From Phenylobacterium sp. (GTDB lineage: Bacteria; Pseudomonadota; Alphaproteobacteria; Caulobacterales; Caulobacteraceae), in contig NZ_JAUXXE010000049.1 of NCBI RefSeq assembly GCF_030681155.1, positions 1-64,000 on the forward strand: a stretch of 64,000 bases of DNA, given 5' to 3'. Shown in pieces: positions 34,234 through 43,388 of this stretch (positions are counted from its first letter, which is position 1; each line of letters begins with the position of its first letter). The notes under the pieces are model-generated. The model searched no databases. It saw only the letters and a list, made by a program, of their open reading frames with translations, and was not told the DNA's origin. The translations under genes and the position numbers were made by a program.

Positions 34234-34910
34234 CGCCCGCGCCCGTCGTCATCGATCTCGGCGAAGATCGCGCCGTTTCCGGCCTCTGGATGAAGCCGGG
34301 AGATGCGGCGGCGGTCCTGGTGCTGGCCCATGGCGCAGGGGCCGGCATGACGCACAAATCAATGACCGCGATCGCCGAAGGACTGGCCCAGCGCCGCGTC
34401 GCGACCCTGCGCTACAACTTCCCCTATATGGAGCGCGGATCGAAACGGCCCGACACGCCGGCCGTAGCGCACGAAGCCGTCCGCGCCGCCGTCGCCCAGG
34501 CCGCGCGCCTGGCCCCCGACCTGCCGCTGTTCGCCGGCGGCAGATCGTTCGGCGGACGCATGACGTCGCAAGCCCAGGCGGCCGAGGCCCTGCCCCGCGT
34601 GCGCGGCCTGATCTTCTTCGCCTTCCCCTTGCACCCGCCCGCCAAGCCTGGGATCGAGCGCGCCGAGCACCTCAGTAAGATCAAAATCCCGCAGCTCTTC
34701 CTGCAGGGTTCGCGCGACGAGTTCGCCCAAATCGACCTGCTGCAAGCGACGGTCGGTCATCTTGGCGAGCTCGCCACCCTGAAGCTGCTCGAGGCGGCCG
34801 ACCACGCCTTCCACGTCCCCGCCAAGACGGCCCGCAAGGACGCCGAGGTGATGGACGAGGTGCTGGACGCCGCCCGCGCGTGGATGCTTGGCGTTCGCCC
34901 TATCAGCTAA
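34230..34910 (+). CDS. Alpha/beta hydrolase (dienelactone hydrolase/KANL3-Tex30-like)
   Basis: A 226-residue alpha/beta hydrolase. LAHGAGAGMTHKSM gives the oxyanion-hole region; GGRSFGGRMTSQ is the nucleophile elbow (G-x-S-x-G); QGSRDEFAQ carries the acid and DHAFHVP the histidine. The compact size and KANL3/Tex30-like pattern suggest an esterase or lipase-like enzyme. Substrate unknown. It overlaps the preceding hypothetical gene (ATGA) and is convergent with the DUF2244 gene. Confidence 0.85.
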   Translation: MTPAPVVIDLGEDRAVSGLWMKPGDAAAVLVLAHGAGAGMTHKSMTAIAEGLAQRRVATLRYNFPYMERGSKRPDTPAVAHEAVRAAVAQAARLAPDLPLFAGGRSFGGRMTSQAQAAEALPRVRGLIFFAFPLHPPAKPGIERAEHLSKIKIPQLFLQGSRDEFAQIDLLQATVGHLGELATLKLLEAADHAFHVPAKTARKDAEVMDEVLDAARAWMLGVRPIS

Positions 34911-35383
34911 ACCCTCCCGCGCCGGGCGTCATAGATCGCGCGTTCCAGGGCGTGAGCGAAGTCGGCGCGTTCGGCGGGGCTCAGGGCGGCGGCCACGTGG
35001 GCGTGGCGGCCTGACAGGGCTAGGCGGACGCCGACAACTACATCGTCCTCGTCGATTTCGCGCGCGACGCGGGTGAAGGCGGTCGGGCTTTCCCAGATCA
35101 CTTCACGGGACTTTGGGGTTTCGTAGACGACGCGCACCTCGCGGGAAGTGACCATAACCCGCTCGATCCGCTTGGCGGCGGCGTAGCTGGCAAGGAATGC
35201 AGCTATGATCGCCAGGAGGTCCAGCCCGAGGAACAGCGGCACCAGGGTCGCGCCCATCGCCAGGAAAACCGCAGCCGCCGCGCAATTGAAGAAGGTGACC
35301 ACGCAGATCAGCACCACGAACCCTCGCTGGGACAGCGAGCGGTTGGGGGTGATCACGGCGTCCATGTAGACGAGGCCATCCAT
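34907..35383 (-). CDS. DUF2244 family membrane protein
   Basis: A 158-residue protein with two close membrane helices (about residues 18-38 and 45-65) followed by a soluble C-terminal part (RIERVMVTSREVRVVYETPKSREVIWES). This matches the DUF2244 layout common in alphaproteobacteria. Function unknown. The ATG at 35383 is chosen as the first in frame of plausible length; ATG 35365 is an alternative and neither has a strong SD. It is divergent from nth, which is a common arrangement. Confidence 0.78.
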   Translation of the reverse strand: MDGLVYMDAVITPNRSLSQRGFVVLICVVTFFNCAAAAVFLAMGATLVPLFLGLDLLAIIAAFLASYAAAKRIERVMVTSREVRVVYETPKSREVIWESPTAFTRVAREIDEDDVVVGVRLALSGRHAHVAAALSPAERADFAHALERAIYDARRGRV

Positions 35384-35470
35384 CGTGCTGGGGAGTTTAG
35401 TCGGGAAAACCGCCGTGCAAAGCCTCAAGCTCTTGGCGAGCCGCGCGACGCGGGCGATGGTCGCGCCGAC

Positions 35471-36145
35471 ATGGCCAAGCCCGTTACAAAGAAGCGCGTC
35501 AGCCCCGCCGAAAAGGCCCGGGTCGAGGAACTGTTCCACCGCTTCCTGTCGCTCAGCGACGATCCCCGCACCGAGCTGAACTACCACAGCCCCTACACCC
35601 TGGTCGTCGCCGTCGCGCTCTCGGCCCAGGCCACCGATGTCGGGGTGAACAAGGCGACCGCCAAGCTGTTCGCGGTGGCCGATACGCCCGAAGAAATGCT
35701 GGCCTTGGGCGAGGAAGGTCTGATCCCCTACATTTCGTCCATCGGCCTCTTCCGCACCAAGGCCAAGAACGTGATCGCCGCGGCCAAGATCATCGTCGAG
35801 CAGCACGGCGGCGAGGTTCCGCTGAACCGCGAGGACCTGATGGCGCTGCCGGGCGTCGGCCGCAAGACCGCCAGCGTGGTGCTGAACGAACTGGGGATCG
35901 AACCGGCCATCGCCGTCGACACCCACGTCTTTCGGCTCGCCCACCGGCTGAAGCTGTCCTCGGCCAAGACCCCCGATCAAGTCGAGGCCGACCTGATGGC
36001 GATCGTTCCGGAGCCCTACCTGACCCGCGCCCATCATTGGCTCATTCTACACGGCCGCTACATCTGCACGGCCAGGCGTCCTAAATGTGAGGAATGCGAG
36101 ATCTCCGATCTCTGCCCGTCAAAGTCGATGTTCGTGGCGTCGTGA
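35471..36145 (+). CDS. nth: Endonuclease III
   Basis: A 224-residue DNA glycosylase/AP lyase that removes oxidised pyrimidines. The helix-hairpin-helix LPGVGRKTASVVL holds the catalytic lysine, IAVDTHVFRLAHRL holds the catalytic aspartate, and the C-terminal C-x6-C-x2-C-x5-C ligates a 4Fe-4S cluster. Length is normal. The next gene starts inside or at its end. Confidence 0.96.
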   Translation: MAKPVTKKRVSPAEKARVEELFHRFLSLSDDPRTELNYHSPYTLVVAVALSAQATDVGVNKATAKLFAVADTPEEMLALGEEGLIPYISSIGLFRTKAKNVIAAAKIIVEQHGGEVPLNREDLMALPGVGRKTASVVLNELGIEPAIAVDTHVFRLAHRLKLSSAKTPDQVEADLMAIVPEPYLTRAHHWLILHGRYICTARRPKCEECEISDLCPSKSMFVAS

Positions 36146-37077
36146 ACGGACGGCTGCCGCTCAACGCCTTGCGGGTGTTCGAAGCCTGCGCCCGGCACGG
36201 CAGCTTCCTGCAGGCCGCCGACGAACTGGCCATCACGCCCGGCGCGGTCTCGCGCCACATCAAGGGACTTGAAGCTGAGCTCGAGGTCCGACTGTTCGAC
36301 CGCTTCAACCGCGCGGTGCGGTTGACCGAGGCCGGCGCCCAACTCGCCATCGGCGTCCAGCAGGGGCTCTCCACCCTGCAGTCGGCGGTGGACACGGTTC
36401 GCTCGCGCCGTGACGCCCCGCTGGTGGTGACGGTGATCCACTCGCTGGCGGCGCGCTGGCTGGTGCCGCGTCTGCACGACTTCCAGCGGCGCTATCCCGA
36501 GGTCCAGATCCTGGTCTCGGCCTCAGACACCCCAAAGGACTTGGCCCGCGACAACGTCGACGTGGCGATCCGGCTGGGTCGAGGCCCCTATCCAGGCCTG
36601 CACGTCACCCACCTGTTCGACACCATTATGACCCCGGTCTGTAGCCCCGGACTTCTGGAAAAGTTCGGGCCGTTCGACCAGCCGAACGATCTGGCCCGTG
36701 TCACCCTGCTGCACGACGTGCTGATGCTGTCGGACGAACCGGAATGGGCTGACTGGCTGGCGGCGGCCGGCGCCGACAAGGTCGATCCCCGCCCCGGCCC
36801 CAGGTTCTCGAACACCTATCTGGCGGTGGAGGCGGCGCTGTCCGATCGGGGCGTGGCCCTCGCCCACCACGCCATGGTGATGGACGACCTCGCCAATGGC
36901 CGCCTGGTGCAACCCTTCAATCTGACGGTTCCCAGCCCGTTCAGTCAGCGGATCCTCTCTCTGCCCGAGAAAGCCGACCAGCCGAACATCCGCCGGTTCA
37001 GGTCCTGGCTGCTGGAACAGGCCCAGGCCGACGGCTTGGCGCGTCCAATTGATCTGCAGTCAACTGGAGCGCCCTAA
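36142..37077 (+). CDS. LysR family regulator, GcvA-like
   Basis: A 311-residue LysR-type regulator. The winged HTH lies at about residues 5-62 (LPLNALRVFEACARHGSFLQAADELAITPGAVSRHIKGLEAELEVRLFDR), which is the pattern of the GcvA subgroup; the substrate domain follows from about residue 90. I chose the GTG at 36142, which overlaps the nth stop by a GTGA, because it gives the family start; an in-frame ATG at 36094 with GAGGA upstream is an alternative. Target genes are unknown. Confidence 0.88.
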   Translation: MNGRLPLNALRVFEACARHGSFLQAADELAITPGAVSRHIKGLEAELEVRLFDRFNRAVRLTEAGAQLAIGVQQGLSTLQSAVDTVRSRRDAPLVVTVIHSLAARWLVPRLHDFQRRYPEVQILVSASDTPKDLARDNVDVAIRLGRGPYPGLHVTHLFDTIMTPVCSPGLLEKFGPFDQPNDLARVTLLHDVLMLSDEPEWADWLAAAGADKVDPRPGPRFSNTYLAVEAALSDRGVALAHHAMVMDDLANGRLVQPFNLTVPSPFSQRILSLPEKADQPNIRRFRSWLLEQAQADGLARPIDLQSTGAP

Positions 37078-37144
37078 GCTCGTTTGTCAGTACAGGCCCA
37101 GAAGGCCCATATCCTAGGCGTTCACACGCTGTAGGAGCCTCCCC

Positions 37145-37282
37145 GTGACCTGCACCTATCCTCAATCGATTGAAATAAAGACCCGCAGCCGCGCAGAGGG
37201 CGTTGTGCGAGATGTCATCCTGGCGATCGCCGTGGTCGTGATCTTCGGACCCTTCGCCCTGCTCGCAATCACCGGCGGCTAA
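37145..37282 (+). CDS. Small single-pass membrane protein (45 aa)
   Basis: A GTG at 37145 with AGGAG about 7 nt upstream begins MTCTYPQSIEIKTRSRAEG and continues VVRDVILAIAVVVIFGPFALLAITGG before TAA. A clear hydrophobic helix spans about residues 22-43 with a positively charged preceding stretch. The codon use is like that of neighbours. Function unknown. Confidence 0.65.
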   Translation: MTCTYPQSIEIKTRSRAEGVVRDVILAIAVVVIFGPFALLAITGG

Positions 37283-37337
37283 GACCGCACAGCCTCAGCC
37301 CCGGACAACCGCAACGCGGCTTCCGGAAACGCGGCCG

Positions 37338-37616
37338 TCAGGTGATCCGCTTAACGCTGACCGGGTCACTGCTGGGGAAGCTCTCTTCCAGACCTTCGTC
37401 CAGCAGGGCTTCCTGCCGATCCTCGGCATTCTTTTCCTTCTCGGCGAGCTGATCGTGCTTTTCGTTCTCGCCAAGCGGCTCGATCGGCCGTGAGTGCGGC
37501 CCATCGCTGCCCTGGTCGCCGTGTGGACGGCCCTCAACCGCGGAGTCAGCGGCGGCGCCACTCGACCCAGCGCTACTCGCCGCCGCCTTGGCCTTGTCGT
37601 TCTTGAAAATACCCAT
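37338..37616 (-). CDS. Small acidic low-complexity protein
   Basis: A 92-residue hydrophilic protein, rich in Ala, Ser, Glu and Asp and probably disordered over residues 8-60. The C-terminal DEGLEESFPSSDPVSVKRIT is an element seen at the ends of many small alphaproteobacterial proteins (E-x-FPxSDP). Function is not known; some are stress-related. The SD AGAAGCGACC precedes the ATG. It is divergent from the adenosine kinase gene. Confidence 0.65.
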   Translation of the reverse strand: MGIFKNDKAKAAASSAGSSGAAADSAVEGRPHGDQGSDGPHSRPIEPLGENEKHDQLAEKEKNAEDRQEALLDEGLEESFPSSDPVSVKRIT

Positions 37617-37749
37617 GGTCGCTTCTCCGAACTGCCCGACATCAACACCTGGGCGCTAGGAGGGTTGCTGCGACCGCCCCGACCCTTTCCCTGTCAGCGC
37701 TTTCCTTGTAGGACCCGAGGCCAATTCTCGCGAAAGCCGACCCTCCCGC

Positions 37750-38739
37750 ATGACTGAGCTCTACGACGTCGCCGCCATCGGCAACGCCATCGTTGACGTG
37801 ATCGCCCCGGCGACTGACGAATTCCTGGTGCAGCAAGCCATGGACAAAGGATCCATGATGCTGGTCGACGAGACCCGCAGCGCCGCGATCTACGCCGCCA
37901 TGGCGCCTGGCGTCGAAGCCTCGGGCGGTTCGGCCGGCAACACCATCGCCGGGATCGCCTCATTCGGCGGCAAGGCCGCCTTCCTCGGCAAGGTCGCCGG
38001 CGACCAACTGGGCAAGGTCTTCACCCATGACATGCGCGCCATCGGCGCCCACTTCGACACCCCGCCCCTGCTGAACGGCAAGGCCACCGCGGTCTCGATG
38101 ATCAATGTGACGCCCGACGGCGAGCGGACCATGTCCACCTTCCTGGGCGCCTCGACCGAGTTCACCTCCGAAGACATCGATCCGGCCGTCATCGAGGCGG
38201 CGAAGATCGTCTATCTCGAAGGCTATCTGTTCGACGCCGAAGCGGCCCGCAAGGCTTTCGCCAAGGCGGCGGGCCTGGCCCGCGCATCGGGCCGGATGAT
38301 CGCCATCACCCTGTCCGACGGTTTCGTGGTCGATCGCCACCGCGAGGCGCTGCTCGGCTTCCTGGAGACCCAGGTCGATCTGGTGTTCGCCAACGACACC
38401 GAGGTGACCTCCCTTTTCCAGACCACGGACTTCGACGCCGCCGTCGCGGCGCTGTGCTCCAAGGTCAAGATCGCCGCCGTCACCAAAGGCGCGCAGGGGT
38501 CCGTCGTCGCCGCTGGCGGGGAAACCTTCGCCGTTCCGGCCTATCCGGTCGAGAAAGTCGTGGACACGACCGGCGCAGGCGACCAATACGCAGCCGGGTT
38601 CATGTTCGGCCTCGCGACCGGCCGGCCGCTCAATGTCTGCGGCCAGCTCGGATCCCTCGCGGCGTCCGAGGTGATCTCGCACTATGGTCCGCGCCCGTTG
38701 GTCAATCTGAAAGACCTGGCGGCTACCAAAGGACTCTAA
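37750..38739 (+). CDS. PfkB family adenosine kinase
   Basis: A 329-residue ribokinase-family protein. The C-terminal signature [17 protein letters not shown] contains the catalytic aspartate and anion hole; the N-terminal [30 protein letters not shown] is the substrate-side signature. It is most like the bacterial adenosine kinase group, which phosphorylates adenosine to AMP. It ends 20 nt before hisB, and may be co-transcribed, possibly returning purines that histidine synthesis uses. Confidence 0.88.
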   Translation: MTELYDVAAIGNAIVDVIAPATDEFLVQQAMDKGSMMLVDETRSAAIYAAMAPGVEASGGSAGNTIAGIASFGGKAAFLGKVAGDQLGKVFTHDMRAIGAHFDTPPLLNGKATAVSMINVTPDGERTMSTFLGASTEFTSEDIDPAVIEAAKIVYLEGYLFDAEAARKAFAKAAGLARASGRMIAITLSDGFVVDRHREALLGFLETQVDLVFANDTEVTSLFQTTDFDAAVAALCSKVKIAAVTKGAQGSVVAAGGETFAVPAYPVEKVVDTTGAGDQYAAGFMFGLATGRPLNVCGQLGSLAASEVISHYGPRPLVNLKDLAATKGL

Positions 38740-38759
38740 GGCCCAAAGGACGTTTGGAA

Positions 38760-39350
38760 ATGTCGCGAACGGCGGAAGTCAGCCGCAACACTAAAGAGAC
38801 CCAGATCACGGTCAGCGTGGATCTGGACGGCTCTGGCGTGTCCGATGTCGAGACCGGCATCGGCTTCTTCGATCATATGCTGGACGCCTTCGCACGCCAC
38901 GGCGGCATCGACCTGAAGGTCCGCACCAAGGGCGACCTGCACATCGACTTCCACCACACCGTGGAAGACACCGGCATTGTCATCGGTCAGGCGATCCACA
39001 AGGCGCTGGACGGCTTCAAGGGCATCCGCCGCTTCGGCCACGCCTATATTCCGATGGACGAAACGCTGGCGCGCTGCGCCATCGACCTCTCCAATCGCCC
39101 CTATTTGATCTGGAACGTCGCCTTCAAGACCCCGAAGATCGGCGATTTCGATACCGAGCTGTTCAAGGAATTCCACCACGCCTTCGCCATGAACCTGGGC
39201 GCCTGCGTACACTTGGAAACCCTCTACGGCGACAATAGCCACCACATCGCCGAAAGCGGCTTCAAGGCGCTTGCCCGCGCCCTGCGCACCGCCATTGAAC
39301 TCGACCCCAAGACCCACGGTCACGCTCCGTCGACCAAGGGCGTGCTGTAA
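38760..39350 (+). CDS. hisB: Imidazoleglycerol-phosphate dehydratase
   Basis: A 196-residue enzyme for the sixth step of histidine synthesis. The two conserved metal-binding HH-x3-E-type motifs [10 protein letters not shown] and [14 protein letters not shown] are present, along with [17 protein letters not shown]. It is a stand-alone dehydratase, without the phosphatase domain seen in enteric HisB. First his gene of hisB-hisH-hisA-hisF-hisE. Confidence 0.97.
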   Translation: MSRTAEVSRNTKETQITVSVDLDGSGVSDVETGIGFFDHMLDAFARHGGIDLKVRTKGDLHIDFHHTVEDTGIVIGQAIHKALDGFKGIRRFGHAYIPMDETLARCAIDLSNRPYLIWNVAFKTPKIGDFDTELFKEFHHAFAMNLGACVHLETLYGDNSHHIAESGFKALARALRTAIELDPKTHGHAPSTKGVL

Positions 39351-39397
39351 AGCGCGCTCAGCAAAAGTGGCCACCGGTTTTGCGTCCGAGCGCGCGA
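39351..39397. repeat. Palindromic AAAAGTGG...CCGGTTTT element between hisB and hisH
   Basis: Outer arms AGCGCGCTC and GAGCGCGC flank AAAAGTGGCCACCGGTTTT (39363-39381), which is nearly palindromic. A similar AAAAGTGG-nn-ACCGGTTTT core is a well-known intergenic repeat in alphaproteobacteria. In RNA it would form a hairpin inside the his operon. Confidence 0.65.
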
Positions 39398-39419
39398 CAA
39401 TGAAGAGGGTTTGAAGTCC

Positions 39420-40052
39420 ATGCAGAGCGTCGCCCTGATCGACTACGGGTCGGGCAACCTTCGCTCGGCCGAAAAGGCCCTCGTCCGCGCCGCCGATGGC
39501 CGCGCAAACATCGTCGTCACCAGCGATCCTGAGGTCGTGGCCGCCGCCGATCGCGTCATGCTGCCTGGCGTGGGGGCCTTCGCGGCCTGCATGAAGGCGC
39601 TGGGCGAACGTCCTGGCTTGATCGAAGGCATGACGCAGGCGGTGCAGGCCAAGGGTCGCCCGTTCCTCGGCGTCTGCGTCGGCATGCAGCTCCTGGCCTC
39701 CCGCGGCCTGGAGTTCGGCGAGACCCCCGGCCTCGGCTGGATCGAGGGCGACGTCCGTCGCGTCGAACCCGCCGACCCGGCCGCCAAGATCCCGCATATG
39801 GGTTGGAACAACCTGATCTCGCTCAGCGGTCCGCCGCTGGTCAGCGAGATCGGCGAGGCTCCCATGTACTTCACCCACTCCTTCGCCTTCTACCCGACGG
39901 ACGAAAGCGATGTGGCGGCCTATGTCGACCATGGCGGAAAGTTCCCCGCCGCGGTCGCCAAGGGCAATGTAGCGGGCGTACAATTTCACCCTGAAAAGTC
40001 GCAGAGCGCCGGGCTTGCCCTCCTGGCGCGGTTTCTGGAGTGGCGACCGTGA
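39420..40052 (+). CDS. hisH: Imidazole glycerol phosphate synthase glutaminase subunit
   Basis: A 210-residue class I glutamine amidotransferase. It has the nucleophile in LGVCVGMQLL, and the His-Glu pair in VQFHPEKS; the N-terminal VALIDYGSGNLRS is characteristic. It supplies ammonia to HisF. The ATG at 39420 is preferred to a TTG at 39411. Its TGA is overlapped by hisA (GTGA). Confidence 0.97.
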   Translation: MQSVALIDYGSGNLRSAEKALVRAADGRANIVVTSDPEVVAAADRVMLPGVGAFAACMKALGERPGLIEGMTQAVQAKGRPFLGVCVGMQLLASRGLEFGETPGLGWIEGDVRRVEPADPAAKIPHMGWNNLISLSGPPLVSEIGEAPMYFTHSFAFYPTDESDVAAYVDHGGKFPAAVAKGNVAGVQFHPEKSQSAGLALLARFLEWRP

Positions 40053-40771
40053 TCCTTTACCCGGCCATCGATCTCAAGGACGGCCAATGCGTGCGCGTCC
40101 TGCATGGCGATCTCAGCACCGCAACGGTGTTCAACACCTCGCCCGCCGCCCAGGCCGCCAGCTTCGTGGAGTCCGGCTTCCACTGGGTGCACGTGGTCGA
40201 CCTGAACGGCGCCGTCCAGGGCAAGGCCATCAATGAGCAGGCCGTCGAGGCCATTCTCCAGGCTGTGTCGATCCCCGTCCAACTGGGCGGCGGCATCCGC
40301 AGCCTGAAGGACATCGAGCGCTGGATCGAGGCCGGCGTCAGCCGCGTGATCCTCGGCACCGTCGCGGTGACCGAGCCCGAGATCGTCAAGCAGGCCGCCA
40401 AGCTGTGGCCCGAGCAGATCGCCGTCTCCGTTGACGTCCGCGCCGGCAAGGTCGCGACCCAAGGCTGGACCGAAAGTTCCGACCTCGACGCCGTCACCGT
40501 GGCCAAGCGTTTCGAAGACGCCGGGGTCGGCGCCCTCATCATCACCGACATCGATCGCGACGGCACCGTCATGGGCTTCAATGTCGATGCTTTCGGCGCC
40601 ATCGCCGACGCCGTTGCCATTCCGGTGATCGCCGCCGGCGGCCTGGCCACCGTCGACGACATCGTCAAGCTGAAGGCGCGCAAGGGCGTGCCGATCGCCG
40701 GGGCCGTGCTCGGCCGCGCGCTCTACAACGGCGCGATCTCGCCGGAAGAAGCCCTGAAGGTCGCCGCCTGA
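40049..40771 (+). CDS. hisA: Phosphoribosylformimino-5-aminoimidazole carboxamide ribotide isomerase
   Basis: A 240-residue TIM-barrel enzyme that opens the ribose of ProFAR by Amadori rearrangement. The catalytic aspartates are in [10 protein letters not shown] and TDIDRDGT. The GTG at 40049 has GGAG at the right distance and starts [12 protein letters not shown], as expected; GTG 40040 is an alternative. It overlaps hisH (GTGA) and hisF (ATGC shared base), so translation is probably coupled. Confidence 0.96.
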   Translation: MILYPAIDLKDGQCVRVLHGDLSTATVFNTSPAAQAASFVESGFHWVHVVDLNGAVQGKAINEQAVEAILQAVSIPVQLGGGIRSLKDIERWIEAGVSRVILGTVAVTEPEIVKQAAKLWPEQIAVSVDVRAGKVATQGWTESSDLDAVTVAKRFEDAGVGALIITDIDRDGTVMGFNVDAFGAIADAVAIPVIAAGGLATVDDIVKLKARKGVPIAGAVLGRALYNGAISPEEALKVAA

Positions 40772-41559
40772 TGCTGCGGGTTCGCGTCATTCCCTGCCTG
40801 GACGTCAAGGACGGCCGCGTGGTGAAGGGCGTCAATTTCGTCTCGCTGCGCGACGCCGGCGATCCGGTCGAGCAAGCCACCGCCTATGACGCCGCCGGCG
40901 CCGACGAGCTGATGTTCCTGGACATCACCGCCAGCCACGAGCGGCGCGGGGCGATCCTCGACGTCATCGCCCGCACAGCCGACGTCTGCTTCATGCCGCT
41001 CAGCGTCGGCGGCGGCATCCGCCAGGTCGAAGACGCCCGACGGCTGCTGCTGGCCGGCGCCGACAAGATTTCGGTCAATACCGCCGCCGTCGAGAACCCC
41101 GACCTGATCAGCGCCTGCGCCGACGCGTTCGGCTCCCAGGCCGTGGTCGTGGCCATCGACGCCAAGCACGGCGCGACCGTCGCGGGCGGGGCCGGCCGCA
41201 ACGACGGCTGGCGGGTCTTCACATATGGCGGCCGCACCGACACCGGCCTTGATGTCGTGGAATACGCCGTCAACGCCGTGAAGCGCGGGGCGGGCGAAAT
41301 CCTGCTGACCTCAATGGACCGCGACGGGGCCAAGAACGGCTACGATCTCGAGCTGCTCAAGGCCGTGACCAGCGCGGTGAACGTGCCCGTCATCGCTTCC
41401 GGGGGCGCCGGCAACGCCCAGCACATGGTCGAAGCCGTGACCAAGGGCGGCGCCGACGCTGTCCTGGCCGCCTCGATCTTCCACTTCGGCGAGGTCTCCG
41501 TAGCCGAAGCCAAGCGGGCTATGGCGCAGGCCGGTATTCCGGTCCGGGAACTCGCATGA
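40771..41559 (+). CDS. hisF: Imidazole glycerol phosphate synthase cyclase subunit
   Basis: A 262-residue TIM-barrel protein. The catalytic aspartates lie in [13 protein letters not shown] and [13 protein letters not shown], and [11 protein letters not shown] and AASIFHF are also characteristic. It works with HisH to make imidazole glycerol phosphate and AICAR. It starts on the last base of hisA and overlaps hisE by 4 nt. Confidence 0.97.
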   Translation: MLRVRVIPCLDVKDGRVVKGVNFVSLRDAGDPVEQATAYDAAGADELMFLDITASHERRGAILDVIARTADVCFMPLSVGGGIRQVEDARRLLLAGADKISVNTAAVENPDLISACADAFGSQAVVVAIDAKHGATVAGGAGRNDGWRVFTYGGRTDTGLDVVEYAVNAVKRGAGEILLTSMDRDGAKNGYDLELLKAVTSAVNVPVIASGGAGNAQHMVEAVTKGGADAVLAASIFHFGEVSVAEAKRAMAQAGIPVRELA

Positions 41560-41885
41560 CCCGCTTTACCGAGACGCTCGAGCGCCTGGCCGCCACCATT
41601 GAGGCCCGCAAGGGCGCCGATCCGTCCAGCTCCTACACCGCCAAGCTTCTGTCCGAGGGGGTCGAGCGCGCCGCCAAGAAGTTCGGCGAGGAAGCCGTCG
41701 AAGCGGTGATCGCCGCCGCCCAGGGGGACCAGGACGGCCTGGCCGCGGAGAGCGCCGACCTGATCTATCACTGGCTGGTCCTGCTGACCCGCGCCGGCGT
41801 CAGCCTCGACAACGTCGCCGCCAAGCTCGAAGCTCGCGAGGGAACCTCCGGCCTCGCGGAGAAAGCCTCGCGGCCCTCCGCCTAA
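41556..41885 (+). CDS. hisE: Phosphoribosyl-ATP diphosphatase
   Basis: A 109-residue all-helical MazG-like enzyme for step two of histidine synthesis. The E-x2-E-x-helix metal site region [37 protein letters not shown] is intact. It is stand-alone (no HisI fusion). Last gene of the cluster; hisG, hisD and hisI are elsewhere. Confidence 0.96.
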   Translation: MTRFTETLERLAATIEARKGADPSSSYTAKLLSEGVERAAKKFGEEAVEAVIAAAQGDQDGLAAESADLIYHWLVLLTRAGVSLDNVAAKLEAREGTSGLAEKASRPSA

Positions 41886-41886
41886 G

Positions 41887-42132
41887 CTATCGAGCGTCCG
41901 CCGCCGACGGCTTCCAGGTCATCTTCATATAGACGTCGCCGTCTTCCAGCTCGTCCAGCATCTGGGCCAGGCGCTTGCGCCGCGTGTCTTCCTTCCGGGC
42001 ACGGAGGATCCAGGTCAGGTAGTCGTTGCGCTGAAACGGGGGGCGGGCTTCATAGGCGGCGTTCAAGCTTCGCTCGTTGAGGGCGACCTTCACGAAATCT
42101 GGCATCGGCGTGACCGCGCGGGTCAGGGTCAT
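41887..42132 (-). CDS. YdeI/OmpD-associated-like small protein
   Basis: An 81-residue protein resembling the C-terminal part of the YdeI family: ALNERSLNAAYEARPPFQRNDYLTWILRARKEDTRRKRLAQMLDELEDG. I chose the ATG at 42132 because GGAG lies 9 nt upstream; the frame is open to 42174. Family members are small cytoplasmic proteins of uncertain function. It is convergent with hisE. Confidence 0.7.
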   Translation of the reverse strand: MTLTRAVTPMPDFVKVALNERSLNAAYEARPPFQRNDYLTWILRARKEDTRRKRLAQMLDELEDGDVYMKMTWKPSAADAR

Positions 42133-42183
42133 CGAGGAAAGCTCCACTGTCTGACCTACCAACGAAGAACCCACGCAAAGGTT

Positions 42184-43185
42184 CTAGTGGGGAAGCACCA
42201 GCACGTGCGAGGCGCCTGGCGGGCCGCCAATGGTCAGTATGCCGCCAGACTGGCGGGCGAAGCTTTCCACCAACTTGCGGCCCAAACCGCTGGTCTTGAT
42301 CTCGCCCGGGGGCGGCAAGCCCACGCCGTCGTCGGCGATCGTCAGTTCGCAGCCGATCTCGATCTGCTTCAGCTTGACCAGGATCGTGCCGTTCCGTTCG
42401 CTTGGGAAAGCATGCTTGGCGGCGTTGGTGACCAGCTCGTTGACTACCAGCCCCACCGCAACCGCCCGATCGCGCGACACCATGCAGGGGGTCAGCCAGC
42501 AATCGAGCCGCACCTGCCCGCTCAGCAGCAGGCTGTCGGACAGGTTCTCGCATAGGTCCCCGAGATAGGCTCCGAGGTCGATCTGATCGGAGGCGTCGCT
42601 CGGCGAGTAGAGATAGGCGTGGGCCTGCGCCATCGAGTGCACCCGCCGCAGGGCGTCCGCCAAGGCCTGTTGCGAGCCCGGGTCAGTCGCGCGCCGGCGT
42701 TGCATGTCCAGCAGGCTGGCGACCATCTGGAAATTGTTCTTCACCCGATGGTTCAATTCCCGCAGCAGCAGGTCGCGAATTTCCAGCTTGGCGGCGCGCT
42801 CGGCCCCGGCCGCGCCATAGGCGGTGCGGAAACCCTGAGCCACCGCCACCACCATCAGGCCGCTGAGCCCGTTGAGCACAAGCGACGCGCTTTCCGAGGC
42901 GTCCAACGGCGCCAAACGCGCAGGCGACAGCACCATGTACCAGACGCCCACCAAGAGCAGCGAGAGGGCGATCACCCCAGACCGCCAGCCGGCCGCCAGG
43001 GTGGCGAGTAGCACCGCCGGGAACAGGAAGACGAACGGCGCCGGGGCAGGGATCAGCAGATCGACGGCCAGACGCAGCAGGCCCGCCAAGGCGACGCAGA
43101 CGCCAGCGCACACCCACTCGGTCACCCAAGTGGGGACTTCCGGCGCCAACCGCGCCCGTAAATTGAGGTCGCCCAGCCCTTGCAT
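42184..43185 (-). CDS. Orphan membrane histidine kinase (HisKA_2 type)
   Basis: A 333-residue kinase. N-terminal residues to about 115 hold four membrane helices of the DUF4118 type (FLFPAVLLATLAAGWRSGVIALSLLLVGVWYM). The dimer-phospho box is LRELNHRVKNNFQMVASLLDMQ, the HisKA_2/HWE-like form, with H as the phosphoacceptor. The ATPase part shows VVNELVTNAAKHAF (N box), ADDGVGLPP (G1) and GLGRKLVESFARQSGG (G2). No response regulator adjoins, so partners are elsewhere. I use the ATG at 43185. Confidence 0.88.
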   Translation of the reverse strand: MQGLGDLNLRARLAPEVPTWVTEWVCAGVCVALAGLLRLAVDLLIPAPAPFVFLFPAVLLATLAAGWRSGVIALSLLLVGVWYMVLSPARLAPLDASESASLVLNGLSGLMVVAVAQGFRTAYGAAGAERAAKLEIRDLLLRELNHRVKNNFQMVASLLDMQRRRATDPGSQQALADALRRVHSMAQAHAYLYSPSDASDQIDLGAYLGDLCENLSDSLLLSGQVRLDCWLTPCMVSRDRAVAVGLVVNELVTNAAKHAFPSERNGTILVKLKQIEIGCELTIADDGVGLPPPGEIKTSGLGRKLVESFARQSGGILTIGGPPGASHVLVLPH

Positions 43186-43388
43186 CGCCCCAACAACGGG
43201 CCGACGTCGCGCGCGGGTCAAGGATGAAATCGCCCTATACGGGAATTTCGGGTCGCGACAGCCTTAATGGGTTGTCGGCGCGACATATTTGCAGGTCTTC
43301 GGCGAGGATTTCCTGCGTCCGTCGACCGGATACGGCTAAATGCCAAGGCCGCCCTGGCTCCGCTCCCTGGCCCACAGATCGTTTCGCC

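Noticed and set aside
42050..42553. 167-codon minus-strand frame inside the histidine kinase gene
   Set aside because: Alternative frame of the kinase, which has all ATPase boxes in the main frame.
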